Positions 7,476 through 14,909 of a stretch of 64,000 nucleotides of DNA are shown here, in pieces; position 1 is the first letter of the stretch, and each line of letters starts with the position of its first letter. This stretch comes from an uncultured Lachnospiraceae bacterium. Its GTDB lineage: Bacteria > Bacillota > Clostridia > Lachnospirales > Lachnospiraceae. A program made the translations under genes and the position numbers. Where the stretch lies: the NCBI GenBank assembly GCA_902794825.1, contig CADBIU010000027.1:1-64000 (forward strand). The letters are read 5' to 3'. The notes beneath the pieces were generated by a model. The model was not told the DNA's origin and made no database searches. It worked only from the letters and a program-made list of their open reading frames with translations.

Positions 7476-8108
7476 ATGATTATGATGAAGCAATATAAAA
7501 TGAGTGCAGTGATCCTATGCGGCGGGAAAAGCCGCCGAATGGGAACAGATAAAGCGATGCTTACAGCAGAAGGTACGCCGAATGCGGTGCGCCTTTTTCG
7601 TGCACTGTCAGGAGAAGAATCGCCGTGCACAGATGTCTGGCTTTCAATCGGAACGGGAGAGAGCTATCCCGAGATCCATGCGCAGAAAGTCTCAGACAGG
7701 TTTCCGGGATGCGGCCCCATGGGCGGCCTGGAGGCCGCGCTGACAGTCTGCAGGGAGGAGTATCTGTTCGTGACACCGGTGGATACGCCCTTCGCTGACG
7801 CGCAGATGGCGCGCGAGCTCATGGCCTATATGACAGAAGTCTCGCAGCAGCGAGACGCAGTGCTTGTCATTGATGGGAGCGGCAGACTCCAGACGCTTTT
7901 GGGAATTTATCACAAGCGGGTCCTGCCCGAACTAACGCAGAGGCTTGCAGACGGCCGGAAAGAGAAGCTGCGGATACGCGATTTTCTGAATGATCTGGAC
8001 GTGGTCTATGTGAATGCGGAAGCACTTACAGATGGTGTCAGAAAGAGCACGAGCTGCAATACTCCGGAGGAGTGGCAGCGGCTTATGGAACAGGAATTGA
8101 TATCTTGA
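7476..8108 (+). CDS. mobA: Molybdenum cofactor guanylyltransferase
   Basis: A 210-residue nucleotidyltransferase that attaches GMP to molybdopterin. The signature LCGGKSRRMGTDK is at about residues 14-26, followed by FPGCGPMGGLEAAL and FVTPVDTPF, all typical of MobA. The start is ambiguous (three nearby ATG codons: 7476, 7482, 7485) and the ribosome-binding site is weak. No other Mo-cofactor synthesis genes are present, but the convergent operon at 8160-9844 contains a molybdopterin-fold protein and an NTPase, supporting a local Mo-cofactor theme. Confidence 0.92.
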   Translation: MIMMKQYKMSAVILCGGKSRRMGTDKAMLTAEGTPNAVRLFRALSGEESPCTDVWLSIGTGESYPEIHAQKVSDRFPGCGPMGGLEAALTVCREEYLFVTPVDTPFADAQMARELMAYMTEVSQQRDAVLVIDGSGRLQTLLGIYHKRVLPELTQRLADGRKEKLRIRDFLNDLDVVYVNAEALTDGVRKSTSCNTPEEWQRLMEQELIS

Positions 8109-8117
8109 TTATTACGT

Positions 8118-8156
8118 AAAAAGACCGGGAACAGTTGATCTGCTCCCGGTCTTTAA
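8118..8156. terminator. Bidirectional terminator between convergent mobA and the leftward operon
   Basis: GACCGGGA (8123-8130) pairs with TCCCGGTC (8145-8152), flanked by A-rich and T-rich ends, so it can serve both strands. Its left arm shares ACCGGGAACAG with the terminator at 141-169. Confidence 0.85.
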
Positions 8157-8159
8157 TAT

Positions 8160-8639
8160 TCATTTGACAGAAATCGTCTTAAGGTACCGCACAGCGCGCT
8201 TGCTGTTCTGATCGCCGAACACGATGAGCTGCGCTCCTTGTCCGCCGTCGATGCCTTCAAGCTGCTTGCCGCCGTCCGTCAGCGCGACGTATACTTTACC
8301 GGCTTCAAGGAGCTCTGCTCCGGTCAGCTCCGCTGAATAGTTGTCCTCCGATGCGGCGGTGATCACGGAACTCTCTGTGACTTCGATGCCGTTTGCCGCA
8401 AGCAGAGCCTGCAGCTCGGAGCCTGTGTATTCGTGATGCGTTACTTCGCCTTTTCCATTGACAAGATCGCCTTCAAAAGATTGTCCGCCGACATCTTCCC
8501 AGGCAACCGTGATCTCTTTGCCGCTGCCGGAAAGGATCAGGCCTGACACATTTTTGTCCCCTTTTCGGTTGACAAAGACAAGTACTGCAGCGACAACGAC
8601 CAGGATGGCAATGATTGTGGCGATTGATTTCTTTTGCAT
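8160..8639 (-). CDS. Membrane-anchored molybdopterin-binding-fold protein (sulfite oxidase-like domain)
   Basis: 159 residues. An N-terminal membrane anchor (about residues 6-24) is followed by a compact domain with YTGSELQALLAANGI, ...SEDNYSAEL... and GAQLIVFGDQNSKRAVRYLKTISV, a pattern of the oxidoreductase molybdopterin-binding domain (PF00174-like). The cysteine that ligates Mo in sulfite oxidases is not visible, because the mature domain has no Cys, so it is unlikely to be a conventional catalytic Mo enzyme. It is the last gene of a leftward operon with an ECF S component and a P-loop NTPase. It may bind a pterin or a ligand for uptake; that is inference. AAGGAG precedes ATG at 8639. Confidence 0.7.
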   Translation of the reverse strand: MQKKSIATIIAILVVVAAVLVFVNRKGDKNVSGLILSGSGKEITVAWEDVGGQSFEGDLVNGKGEVTHHEYTGSELQALLAANGIEVTESSVITAASEDNYSAELTGAELLEAGKVYVALTDGGKQLEGIDGGQGAQLIVFGDQNSKRAVRYLKTISVK

Positions 8640-8667
8640 TTTTGTTTTACTCCTTTGAAATTAGATT

Positions 8668-9258
8668 TTAGTTTTTCGGCGCTTGGTTTGCTGCCGGAAT
8701 ACTCGGTTCTTCGAGGCCGTCGGCACTGGAGGCTGATATAACGGGGCGCAGTCTTTTGGCCAGAACACCTGCGAAGCATCCGCACACCGCGCCGCTGGCG
8801 AGTGCCACAACGACGTATAAAGCGAGTGGGACGCCGGGCAGATGGAACACAATGAGGTTTGCGGTCAGACTGGCGGCTGCCGCGCCGAACATATTGGCGA
8901 GTGTCAGGGTGAGATCTGTGCCTAGGTCGGTTTTCCGCGACAACAGGAAGATCAGGTCGATCACCATGCCGGGAACGATGTAGCCTATGGGCGACAGGAT
9001 TCCCATGCTGCCGACCATGCCGAGCGACAGAGCGATCATGCTCTGTATAATGCTCATCAGTGTGGCACACCCGAAGATGGGAACAAGCTCAGCAGCTACG
9101 ATGATAAACATCAGTGAAAAGCTCGTGCCGATTCCTCCCGGGATCCTCATAAAATCGGTCAAAATATTGGCCGCCGGCGCGATCAGTCTCTTGGAGAACA
9201 GACCAAGGTCGCAGCAAATTGTGAGAAAAAGAAGATTTCTGAGACTATAGCGGTTCAT
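8668..9258 (-). CDS. ECF transporter S component
   Basis: A 196-residue integral membrane protein with about five to six hydrophobic segments (SFSLMFIIVAAELVPIF, GMVGSMGILSPIGYIVPGMVIDLIFLL and others), the size and pattern of ECF substrate-binding S components. ATG 9258 is chosen because GGAGG lies just upstream, and it overlaps the NTPase gene by 14 bp. S components need a shared energising module (EcfA/A'/T) encoded elsewhere. Neighbours (P-loop NTPase, molybdopterin-fold protein, mobA, candidate riboswitch) hint at a substrate related to molybdenum cofactor or a pterin. The substrate cannot be read from the sequence. Confidence 0.75.
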   Translation of the reverse strand: MNRYSLRNLLFLTICCDLGLFSKRLIAPAANILTDFMRIPGGIGTSFSLMFIIVAAELVPIFGCATLMSIIQSMIALSLGMVGSMGILSPIGYIVPGMVIDLIFLLSRKTDLGTDLTLTLANMFGAAAASLTANLIVFHLPGVPLALYVVVALASGAVCGCFAGVLAKRLRPVISASSADGLEEPSIPAANQAPKN

Positions 9259-9844
9259 GATCTCTTCCCTCCTTTCTGTCACTGAAAATGGCATTTCTGA
9301 TTTCAGCGTATACAGCGTCCCGGTTCTCCTCGGTAAGCATATACAATTGCACCCACGGGTGGTTCTTGATGCGCTCGAGGTAGTCAATGGAGCCATCTGT
9401 GTATCTCACAGAAGCCAGAACGGGAATATCTCCGTCCAGGGCGTCGAAGACTGCCTGAAGAAACAGTCGCGCATCCTTTTCCATATGGCCGATCTCATCC
9501 ATGATGATGAGACCACCGGGGCGGGCTGAACGGATCAGAGCAGTGCCGTAGGTTTCGAAGGTCTCTGTACAGACATCTCTCACACGGCCGCAGGTGCTGC
9601 CCAGATAACAGGTATCCGATGGGAGACTGTTGGTCTGAACATGGCCGGCGGGGAACATATAGATCCGGTTAACGCCGTCCGAACAAGCAATTCTCTTTGT
9701 CTGAAATCCATATACCGGAATCGGCGGTTCATCTGTCGGTGCCTTTGTCTCCTGCATAATCCGCTCGATGAGCGTAGTCTTGCCGGTCTTTTTGGGAGCG
9801 CACAGGACAATATGCGGTTTTGGAGTGTTGGTTTCGCGCTTCAT
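9245..9844 (-). CDS. THEP1-family nucleoside-triphosphatase (P-loop NTPase)
   Basis: 199 residues. The Walker A-like loop CAPKKTGKTTL lies near residues 15-25, and LIIMDEIGHMEKD is the Walker B with the EIG-ME motif diagnostic of the THEP1/NTPase_1 family. C-terminal VRYTDG and the helical tail also fit. THEP1 enzymes hydrolyse NTPs in vitro and their cell role is unsettled. MobB, a Mo-cofactor GTPase, is a distant relative by fold. It is first in the leftward operon, behind a structured leader and terminator (9885-10050), so it is likely riboswitch-controlled. Confidence 0.85.
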   Translation of the reverse strand: MKRETNTPKPHIVLCAPKKTGKTTLIERIMQETKAPTDEPPIPVYGFQTKRIACSDGVNRIYMFPAGHVQTNSLPSDTCYLGSTCGRVRDVCTETFETYGTALIRSARPGGLIIMDEIGHMEKDARLFLQAVFDALDGDIPVLASVRYTDGSIDYLERIKNHPWVQLYMLTEENRDAVYAEIRNAIFSDRKEGRDHEPL

Positions 9845-9884
9845 TTCAATAAATCATCCGCACACATATTTTTGGGTAACAAAA

Positions 9885-9925
9885 AAGACACAGCACGAAA
9901 AACGCTCATGCAGTGTCATTTTTCA
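9885..9925 (-). terminator. Intrinsic terminator in the leader of the THEP1-ECF operon
   Basis: On the minus strand GACACTGCA pairs with TGCTGTGTC (one mismatch), followed by TTTTTTG. It lies about 45 bp upstream of the NTPase start codon and behind the folded region 9945-10050, the usual architecture of an expression-platform terminator. Confidence 0.75.
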
Positions 9926-9944
9926 TGCTCTTTTTTTCAAGAAT

Positions 9945-10050
9945 GGAAGGTTGACCGATTTCTCTGCCAGCCCCGGAAGCCGATAGGCTTCGGCGCAGCA
10001 CCATGCGGGTTAAGCGAAGGCCGTTTAGGTGCTTTTGCTCAAAGAACAAA
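9945..10050 (-). ncRNA. Candidate riboswitch (possibly Moco-type) upstream of the THEP1-ECF operon
   Basis: On the minus strand AGCACC pairs with GGTGCT around an internal CGG/CCG stem. This is followed by a strong GAAGCC-TATC-GGCTTC hairpin extended by GCGCC/GGGGC. The folded block precedes an intrinsic terminator and an operon with Mo-cofactor associations. A Moco RNA (Rfam RF01055) fits the genetic context, but I could not align it to a consensus with certainty. An unnamed aptamer or a plain leader hairpin remain alternatives. The plus strand of the gap 9845-10182 otherwise holds only the promoter of the next gene. Confidence 0.4.
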
Positions 10051-10104
10051 TATTCAATTGTGCGGGCATATACCTTTATCAAATTATATTATACCACGGG
10101 TAGA

Positions 10105-10172
10105 ATGACAAAGCTTTTTTTGCCTGTTATAGTGGGCACAGAAAGAAAACAGGACCACAGGTCCGGAAAGGA
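10105..10172 (+). promoter_or_regulatory. Promoter and hairpin leader, copy 2 of the duplicated module
   Basis: ATGACA (10105-10110) and TATAGT (10128-10133), 17-bp spacing, then a 26-bp block (10147-10172) identical to 5667-5692, including the hairpin GGACCACAGGTCC placed directly before AAAGGAGG. The same order of elements precedes the 56-codon ORF at 5699. Confidence 0.72.
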
Positions 10173-10182
10173 GGAAACGGCA

Positions 10183-11652
10183 ATGAATTTCGCTGAAGCA
10201 GCAAAGCTGGCTGCAATATTTACAAGAACTGAAAATGGTGCTGTGGCACTCAACACCACAGGCGATGCGAGACTGGATTTCTTCGGAACAGCAGGTTCCC
10301 TTCGCGGCGCGGATAAGGAGCGGATCACCCGCCTTTTCTCCGAGGCCTACAAGGAAGATCCGCTTTTCGCGACAAAGATCGCATTCTATGCAAGAGATGT
10401 CAGAGGCGGACTGGGTGAAAGACAGACCTTCCGTACGATCCTGCAGTTTATGGCAAAATATCATCCGGAAGCACTTCGTCTGAATCTGGATCTGATCGGT
10501 GTATACGGCCGTTACGACGACCTTTACTGCCTGATCGGCACTCCTTTGGAGGGCGAGATGTGGGAATCCATGAAGAAGCAGTTTGAGGAGGACCGTGTGA
10601 ACCTGCAGGCAGGAAACGCGATCTCCCTGCTCGCGAAGTGGATCAAGACCGCGGATGCTTCTTCCGAGAGAACCAGAAAGCTTGGCATCCTGACCGCGCA
10701 GAAGCTCGGCTACTCTGTATATGAGTTCAAGCGTCTTGTGCGCGCGATGCGTAAGCACATCGGCGTTGTGGAAACGCTCATGTCCGCTGGACGCTGGGAT
10801 GAGATCCGTTACAGCGCGGTACCTTCCAGAGCTATGATGATTTACAGAAATGCTTTTATGAAGCACGATAGAGAGCGTTACAGCGCTTTCATTCAGAAGG
10901 CGGTGAACGGTGCGGAGAAGATCCATTCCGCGACACTGTTTCCTTACGACATTGTAGAAAAGGTCATGACTATGAGCTGGGCAGGATTCCATATCGTGGA
11001 CAATGACGTACTGGAAGCCCAGTGGCGTCAGCTGCCTGATTACGTGGAAGCAGGAACCAATGCGCTGGTAATTGCGGACACTTCCGGCTCTATGTACGGT
11101 AGACCAATGGCGACATCGGTTGGTCTGGCGGTATATTTTGCCGAGAGAAACACCGGACCTTACCACAACATGTTCATGTCCTTCTCCGGAACATCCAGAA
11201 TCCAGGTGCTCAAGGGTGAGACTCTTGCGCAGAAGATCCGCAGCATCAACATGAGCGACTGGGCAGGCAATACGAATCTGCAGGCAGCTTTCGAGCATGT
11301 CCTGGAGATCGCGGTGAAGAACCATGTTGCGCAGAAGGATATGCCAAAGTCACTCGTTGTCATCTCCGATATGGAGATCGATTACTGCGGTAACAAGGAC
11401 TGGACCTTCTATGAAAAGATGGCAAAGAGATTCAGAAAGTTCGGCTACCAGATCCCTAATATTATCTTCTGGAATGTGGCAAGCCGCCACGATGTTTTCC
11501 ACGCTGACAAGACCCGCACAGGCGTGCAGCTGGCAAGCGGCCAGTCCGCTGCGGTCTTCCGTCAGGTCATGCAGTGCGTCGGCATGAATCCTGCAGAAGC
11601 GATGGAGAAGATCATTAACTCCGAGAGATATGAGGCGATCGCGATTGCCTGA
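10183..11652 (+). CDS. DUF2828/TROVE-like protein with vWA MIDAS domain (Ro60-like)
   Basis: 489 residues. The N-terminal helical part (FYARDVRGGLGERQTFR, GVYGRYDDLYCLIGTP) resembles DUF2828/TROVE-type HEAT-like modules. The C-terminal vWA domain has a MIDAS motif DTSGSM starting at Asp 299 and a later VISDMEID. Proteins of this kind resemble Ro60/Rsr, which bind Y RNAs and misfolded RNA, but DUF2828 proteins themselves are unstudied as far as I know. ATG 10183 is chosen over the upstream frame because AAAGGAGG (10167-10174) precedes it. It is a single gene ended by a strong terminator and shares its leader with a small ORF 4.5 kb upstream. Confidence 0.75.
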   Translation: MNFAEAAKLAAIFTRTENGAVALNTTGDARLDFFGTAGSLRGADKERITRLFSEAYKEDPLFATKIAFYARDVRGGLGERQTFRTILQFMAKYHPEALRLNLDLIGVYGRYDDLYCLIGTPLEGEMWESMKKQFEEDRVNLQAGNAISLLAKWIKTADASSERTRKLGILTAQKLGYSVYEFKRLVRAMRKHIGVVETLMSAGRWDEIRYSAVPSRAMMIYRNAFMKHDRERYSAFIQKAVNGAEKIHSATLFPYDIVEKVMTMSWAGFHIVDNDVLEAQWRQLPDYVEAGTNALVIADTSGSMYGRPMATSVGLAVYFAERNTGPYHNMFMSFSGTSRIQVLKGETLAQKIRSINMSDWAGNTNLQAAFEHVLEIAVKNHVAQKDMPKSLVVISDMEIDYCGNKDWTFYEKMAKRFRKFGYQIPNIIFWNVASRHDVFHADKTRTGVQLASGQSAAVFRQVMQCVGMNPAEAMEKIINSERYEAIAIA

Positions 11653-11672
11653 GACGAAAAAGACAAAAAGAT

Positions 11673-11704
11673 ACCGCTTTCCTGAAAAGGGAAGCGGTTT
11701 TTTA
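11673..11704 (+). terminator. Rho-independent terminator of the DUF2828 gene
   Basis: ACCGCTTTCC (11673-11682) pairs with GGGAAGCGGT (11689-11698; one G-T pair), followed by a T6 tract. Confidence 0.9.
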
Positions 11705-11760
11705 TGCGGAGAAACAGCATACGTATGGTATTATATCCATAAAGAGACGAAAAAAGCGCA

Positions 11761-11800
11761 AAAAAAAGAGGTATCCGACTTTCTCGTCATCGGATACCTC
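11761..11800 (-). terminator. Strong leftward terminator
   Basis: GAGGTATCCGA (11768-11778) is fully complementary to TCGGATACCTC (11790-11800). On the minus strand the hairpin is followed by seven T (11767-11761). Confidence 0.88.
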
Positions 11801-11826
11801 TATTCTGAAAATACCTGCAATTTCAT
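11800..11826 (-). CDS. Micro-ORF MKLQVFSE
   Basis: Eight codons plus TAG. It is preceded by AAAGGAGG about 8 bp before the ATG. The stop codon touches the left arm of the terminator stem, so ribosome occupancy could affect terminator folding, as in attenuation peptides. No regulatory codon run is evident. Confidence 0.4.
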   Translation of the reverse strand: MKLQVFSE

Positions 11827-11920
11827 TTACGTGACCTCCTTTTGTTTATTCAGTCGGCTTTTAGTTCTATAATTAAGTAGAAGGCTTGTCAGCCGATATG
11901 CCTTTTCTTTTGTTAAGTCT

Positions 11921-11948
11921 ATTATAACAAAGTTCTGACAATAAGCAA
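11921..11948 (-). promoter_or_regulatory. Sigma-70-type promoter, leftward
   Basis: -10 TATAAT (11926-11921) and -35 TTGCTT (11948-11943) with 16-bp spacing. A start site near 11914 would give a transcript of about 150 nt. Confidence 0.6.
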
Positions 11949-12038
11949 GAAGAAAATTAAATTATCTGAAAATACAGACTTTGTCATACAATTATCTGTT
12001 TAGTATCCGAGAATAATATAATGAAAGAGGAGTTTTAT

Positions 12039-13384
12039 ATGTACGATGTGATCATTGTCGGAGCCGGGCCCGGCGGTATCTTTACAGCCTACGAGCTGGC
12101 GGAGAAAAAACCGGGACTTAAGATAGCGGTGTTTGAGATGGGACATGAGCTGAAAAAGCGCAAATGTCCGATCGACGGGGACAAGGTCAAATCCTGCATC
12201 CATTGCAAAAGCTGTTCCATTATGAGCGGCTTCGGAGGGGCGGGAGCTTTCTCCGACGGAAAATATAATATTACCAACGATTTCGGCGGAACACTGCACG
12301 AATATATAGGAAAGAAAACGGCGATCGAGCTGATGCAATACGTGGATAAGATCAATCTGCGCTTTGGCGGAGAGGGGACCAGACTCTATTCCACTGCAGG
12401 TACCTCGATCAAGAAGAAGTGCCTCCAGAATGATCTGCACCTTCTGGACGCTTCCGTCCGTCACCTCGGAACGGACATCAACTACATTGTCCTGGAGCAC
12501 CTGTATGATTATTTAAAGGACAGGGTGGATTTCTATTTTGACAAAGCCGTGAAAGATGTTGAAAAGACAGAAACTGCGGGGACAAGGTGTATGAGAGCCG
12601 CAAATGCGTGATCTCCGCCGGCCGCAGCGGCAGTAAATGGATGGAATCGGTTTGCCGTTCGCTCGACATCGGGACCAAGTCCAACAGGGTTGATATCGGA
12701 GTGCGCGTGGAACTGCCGGCGGAAGTATTCTCCCATCTGACAGACGAGCTGTATGAGAGCAAGATCGTCTACCGCACGAAGGAGTACGGAGACCTTGTCC
12801 GCACGTTCTGCATGAATCCCAAAGGCGTAGTGGTCAATGAAAACACCAACGGTATTGTGACCGTGAATGGACACAGCTATGAGGACCCTGAGCGCCAGAC
12901 GGGCAACACCAATTTCGCGCTTCTTGTGGCCAAGCACTTTTCTGAGCCTTTTAAAGACTCTAACGGATACGGCGAGAGCATTGCCAGGCTGAGCAATATG
13001 CTCGGAGGCGGCGTGATCGTTCAGCGCTTTGGAGATCTGATCCGCGGACGCAGGAGCACAAAGAGCCGTATAGAGGAATCGTTCACAGTGCCGACCCTGA
13101 ACGCGGCAGCGGGCGATCTCAGCCTCGTTCTCCCCAAGCGGATTCTCGACGGAATAATCGAGATGATCTATGCGCTGGATAAGATCGCTCCCGGAACGGC
13201 CAATGAGGACACGCTGCTCTATGGCGTGGAAGTCAAGTTTTACAATATGGAAGTAAAGGTAGACGAGAATCTGATGACCAAGTACGAGGGCCTTTACGTG
13301 ATCGGAGACGGCAGCGGCATCACACACTCACTTTCACACGCTTCAGCGAGCGGGATCTACGTCGCAAGACAGATCGCTAAATGA
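12039..13384 (+). pseudogene. FAD-dependent oxidoreductase (COG2509 type), frameshifted
   Basis: Two overlapping frames (12039-12611 and the part downstream of about 12570) together encode one COG2509-like flavoprotein of about 448 residues. The N-terminal Rossmann motif VGAGPGGIFTAYEL is followed by CKSCSIMSGFGGAGAFSDGKYN. The second part runs from about GDKVYESRKCVISAGRSGS to the C-terminal GDGSGITHSLSHASASG. The frame changes by -1 near 12570-12577 (GCGGGGAC). A one-base deletion explains it, since adding one base restores a family-length protein. The ATG at 12039 follows AGAGGAG. Either the gene is inactive or this is a sequencing error. No slippery motif supports programmed frameshifting. 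Confidence 0.85.
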
Positions 13385-13410
13385 CCGGATAGGGGGAAAG
13401 GGGATCGATT

Positions 13411-14430
13411 ATGATATATAATGGAAATGCGGAAGCTTTTAAGAAGTTCAGGGAGATCAGCGTTCTCGATATTCAGCCGCTGAGGATCGGACAGGTGGAG
13501 GACACAGAGGCGGCGACAGGCATGACGGTCCTGATCAGCGATGAGGGGATGCGGGCCGGACTGGATGTGCGCGGCGGCGGACCGGCTTCCAGAGACAGCC
13601 AGATGCTCAACCCGCTGATGTCCATGCAGAAGATCCACGCGGTTGTTCTCTCGGGCGGCAGCGCTTTCGGACTCGGCGCGGGGAACGGCGTCATGCAGTA
13701 TCTTGAAGAGCACGATATAGGTTTTGACACCGGCGTTGCCAAGGTTCCGCTGGTAGTACAGTCGGACATCTATGATCTCACAGTGGGCTCGGCAGCAGTG
13801 AGGCCGGACAGCAAAATGGGCTATGCCGCGGCAAAAGCGGCTTTTGAGACGCCCAACTATAAAGACGGCAATTATGGCGCAGGCTGCGGCGCTTCCGTCG
13901 GAAAGATCGGCGGAATGGAGACCGCTATGAAGACGGGCGTGGGCAGTTACGCGATCCAGATCGGGGAACTGCAGATCGGCGCGATCGTGGTGCTCAACGC
14001 ACTGGGCGACATCTATGACTGGAAGAGCGGAGCGCAGGTCGCGGGCCTGTTAAGTGAGGATAAAACAGAGCTGCGGAGCACTTTGGCGAAGATGAGCGGC
14101 TCTATCGAAGCCGTAGAGAACAAGTTTACCGGCAATACGACGATCGCCGCGGTCATAACAAACGGACATTTTGACAAGGCCCAGCTGTGCAAGATCGCAG
14201 GAGTTGCGCACAACGGATACGCCCGCGCGATCAACCCTGTGCACACTTCTGCGGACGGAGACAGCATCTATGCGTTATCTGTGGGAGAAGTAAACGCGGA
14301 CCAGGATCTGGTCGCCGCTCTCGGCGCAGAGGTTCTTAGCGAGGCGATCCTGAGAGCAGTCACTTCAGCAGACAGCGCATACGGTCTCCCCAGCGCTTCG
14401 GAACTGGGTTTTGTGGAAAAAAGCAATTGA
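13411..14430 (+). CDS. P1 (DmpA-type) family peptidase
   Basis: 339 residues. The protein has the P1/DmpA architecture: GMTVLISDEGMRAGLDVRGGGP near the start, then VVLSGGSAFGLGAGNGVMQYLEE, NYGAGCGASVGK, and the later NTTIAAVITNG region before which family members self-cleave into two chains. These Ntn-type enzymes hydrolyse N-terminal residues or esters (L-aminopeptidase D-esterase). The exact nucleophile cannot be fixed by eye. It lies 26 bp after the FAD gene and 42 bp before ridA, and the three may form one operon. Confidence 0.88.
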   Translation: MIYNGNAEAFKKFREISVLDIQPLRIGQVEDTEAATGMTVLISDEGMRAGLDVRGGGPASRDSQMLNPLMSMQKIHAVVLSGGSAFGLGAGNGVMQYLEEHDIGFDTGVAKVPLVVQSDIYDLTVGSAAVRPDSKMGYAAAKAAFETPNYKDGNYGAGCGASVGKIGGMETAMKTGVGSYAIQIGELQIGAIVVLNALGDIYDWKSGAQVAGLLSEDKTELRSTLAKMSGSIEAVENKFTGNTTIAAVITNGHFDKAQLCKIAGVAHNGYARAINPVHTSADGDSIYALSVGEVNADQDLVAALGAEVLSEAILRAVTSADSAYGLPSASELGFVEKSN

Positions 14431-14472
14431 AACAACGGGCTTAAGCAGTCCGTAGATGAAAGGAGATATGCT

Positions 14473-14841
14473 ATGAAAGTGATCAGCACAACAAACGCGC
14501 CCGGCGCGATCGGCCCGTATTCACAGGGATTTGTGGCAAACGGAATGGTCTTTACTTCCGGTCAGATTCCGATCGATCCCGCTACGGGCGAGATGCCGGA
14601 GGGCATTAAAGAGCAGGCTGAGCAGAGCTGCAGGAATGTGATCGCTATTTTGGAAGCGGCGGGATCCGGAGCAGAGAAGGTGATCAAGACGACATGTTTT
14701 CTGGCTGAGATGTCAGACTTTGCCGCTTTCAACGAAGTTTATGCGAAGTATTTCACCTCCAAACCCGCCAGAAGCTGCGTCGCTGTGAAGCAGATCCCCA
14801 AGGGCGCGCTCTGCGAGATCGAATGCATTGCTGAGGCGTAA
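14473..14841 (+). CDS. ridA: RidA family enamine/imine deaminase
   Basis: A 122-residue YjgF/Rid protein. Family motifs are GPYSQGF, FTSGQIPIDP and ARSCVAVKQIPKGALCEIECIA. The Arg of ARSCV matches the catalytic arginine of active RidA. RidA hydrolyses reactive 2-aminoacrylate and other enamines released by PLP enzymes to keto acids and ammonia in the cytoplasm. AAAGGAGA precedes ATG 14473. Placement after a peptidase gene fits an amino-acid catabolism context. Confidence 0.95.
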   Translation: MKVISTTNAPGAIGPYSQGFVANGMVFTSGQIPIDPATGEMPEGIKEQAEQSCRNVIAILEAAGSGAEKVIKTTCFLAEMSDFAAFNEVYAKYFTSKPARSCVAVKQIPKGALCEIECIAEA

Positions 14842-14909
14842 GAGTCAGAAAAATAATAGAAGTTGAAATCGGACGAGAGTCCGGAGTGTTCGGACAGGGA
14901 GCAGGGATT

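Larger units (their letters stand above)
11761..11914 (-). ncRNA. Short leftward transcription unit (about 150 nt) with an 8-codon ORF
   Basis: The minus strand holds a full set of signals in 190 bp: promoter TTGCTT-16 bp-TATAAT (11948-11921), a leader with GGCTGACAAGCC-type hairpins, ribosome-binding site AGGAGG, an ATG with eight codons and a strong terminator with T7. No gene lies downstream on this strand (the DUF2828 gene is antisense). It could be a small regulatory RNA, a micro-peptide mRNA or a leader peptide whose target was lost. The remaining gap to 12038 shows only the promoter of the next gene. Confidence 0.5.

Noticed and set aside
10084..11325. 413-codon minus-strand frame opposite the DUF2828 gene
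   Set aside because: Antisense shadow without ribosome-binding site; the sense protein has clear motifs.
12560..12600. Programmed -1 frameshift in the FAD oxidoreductase
   Set aside because: No X-XXY-YYZ slippery heptamer in the right frame and no obvious downstream pseudoknot; the family is not known to use recoding.
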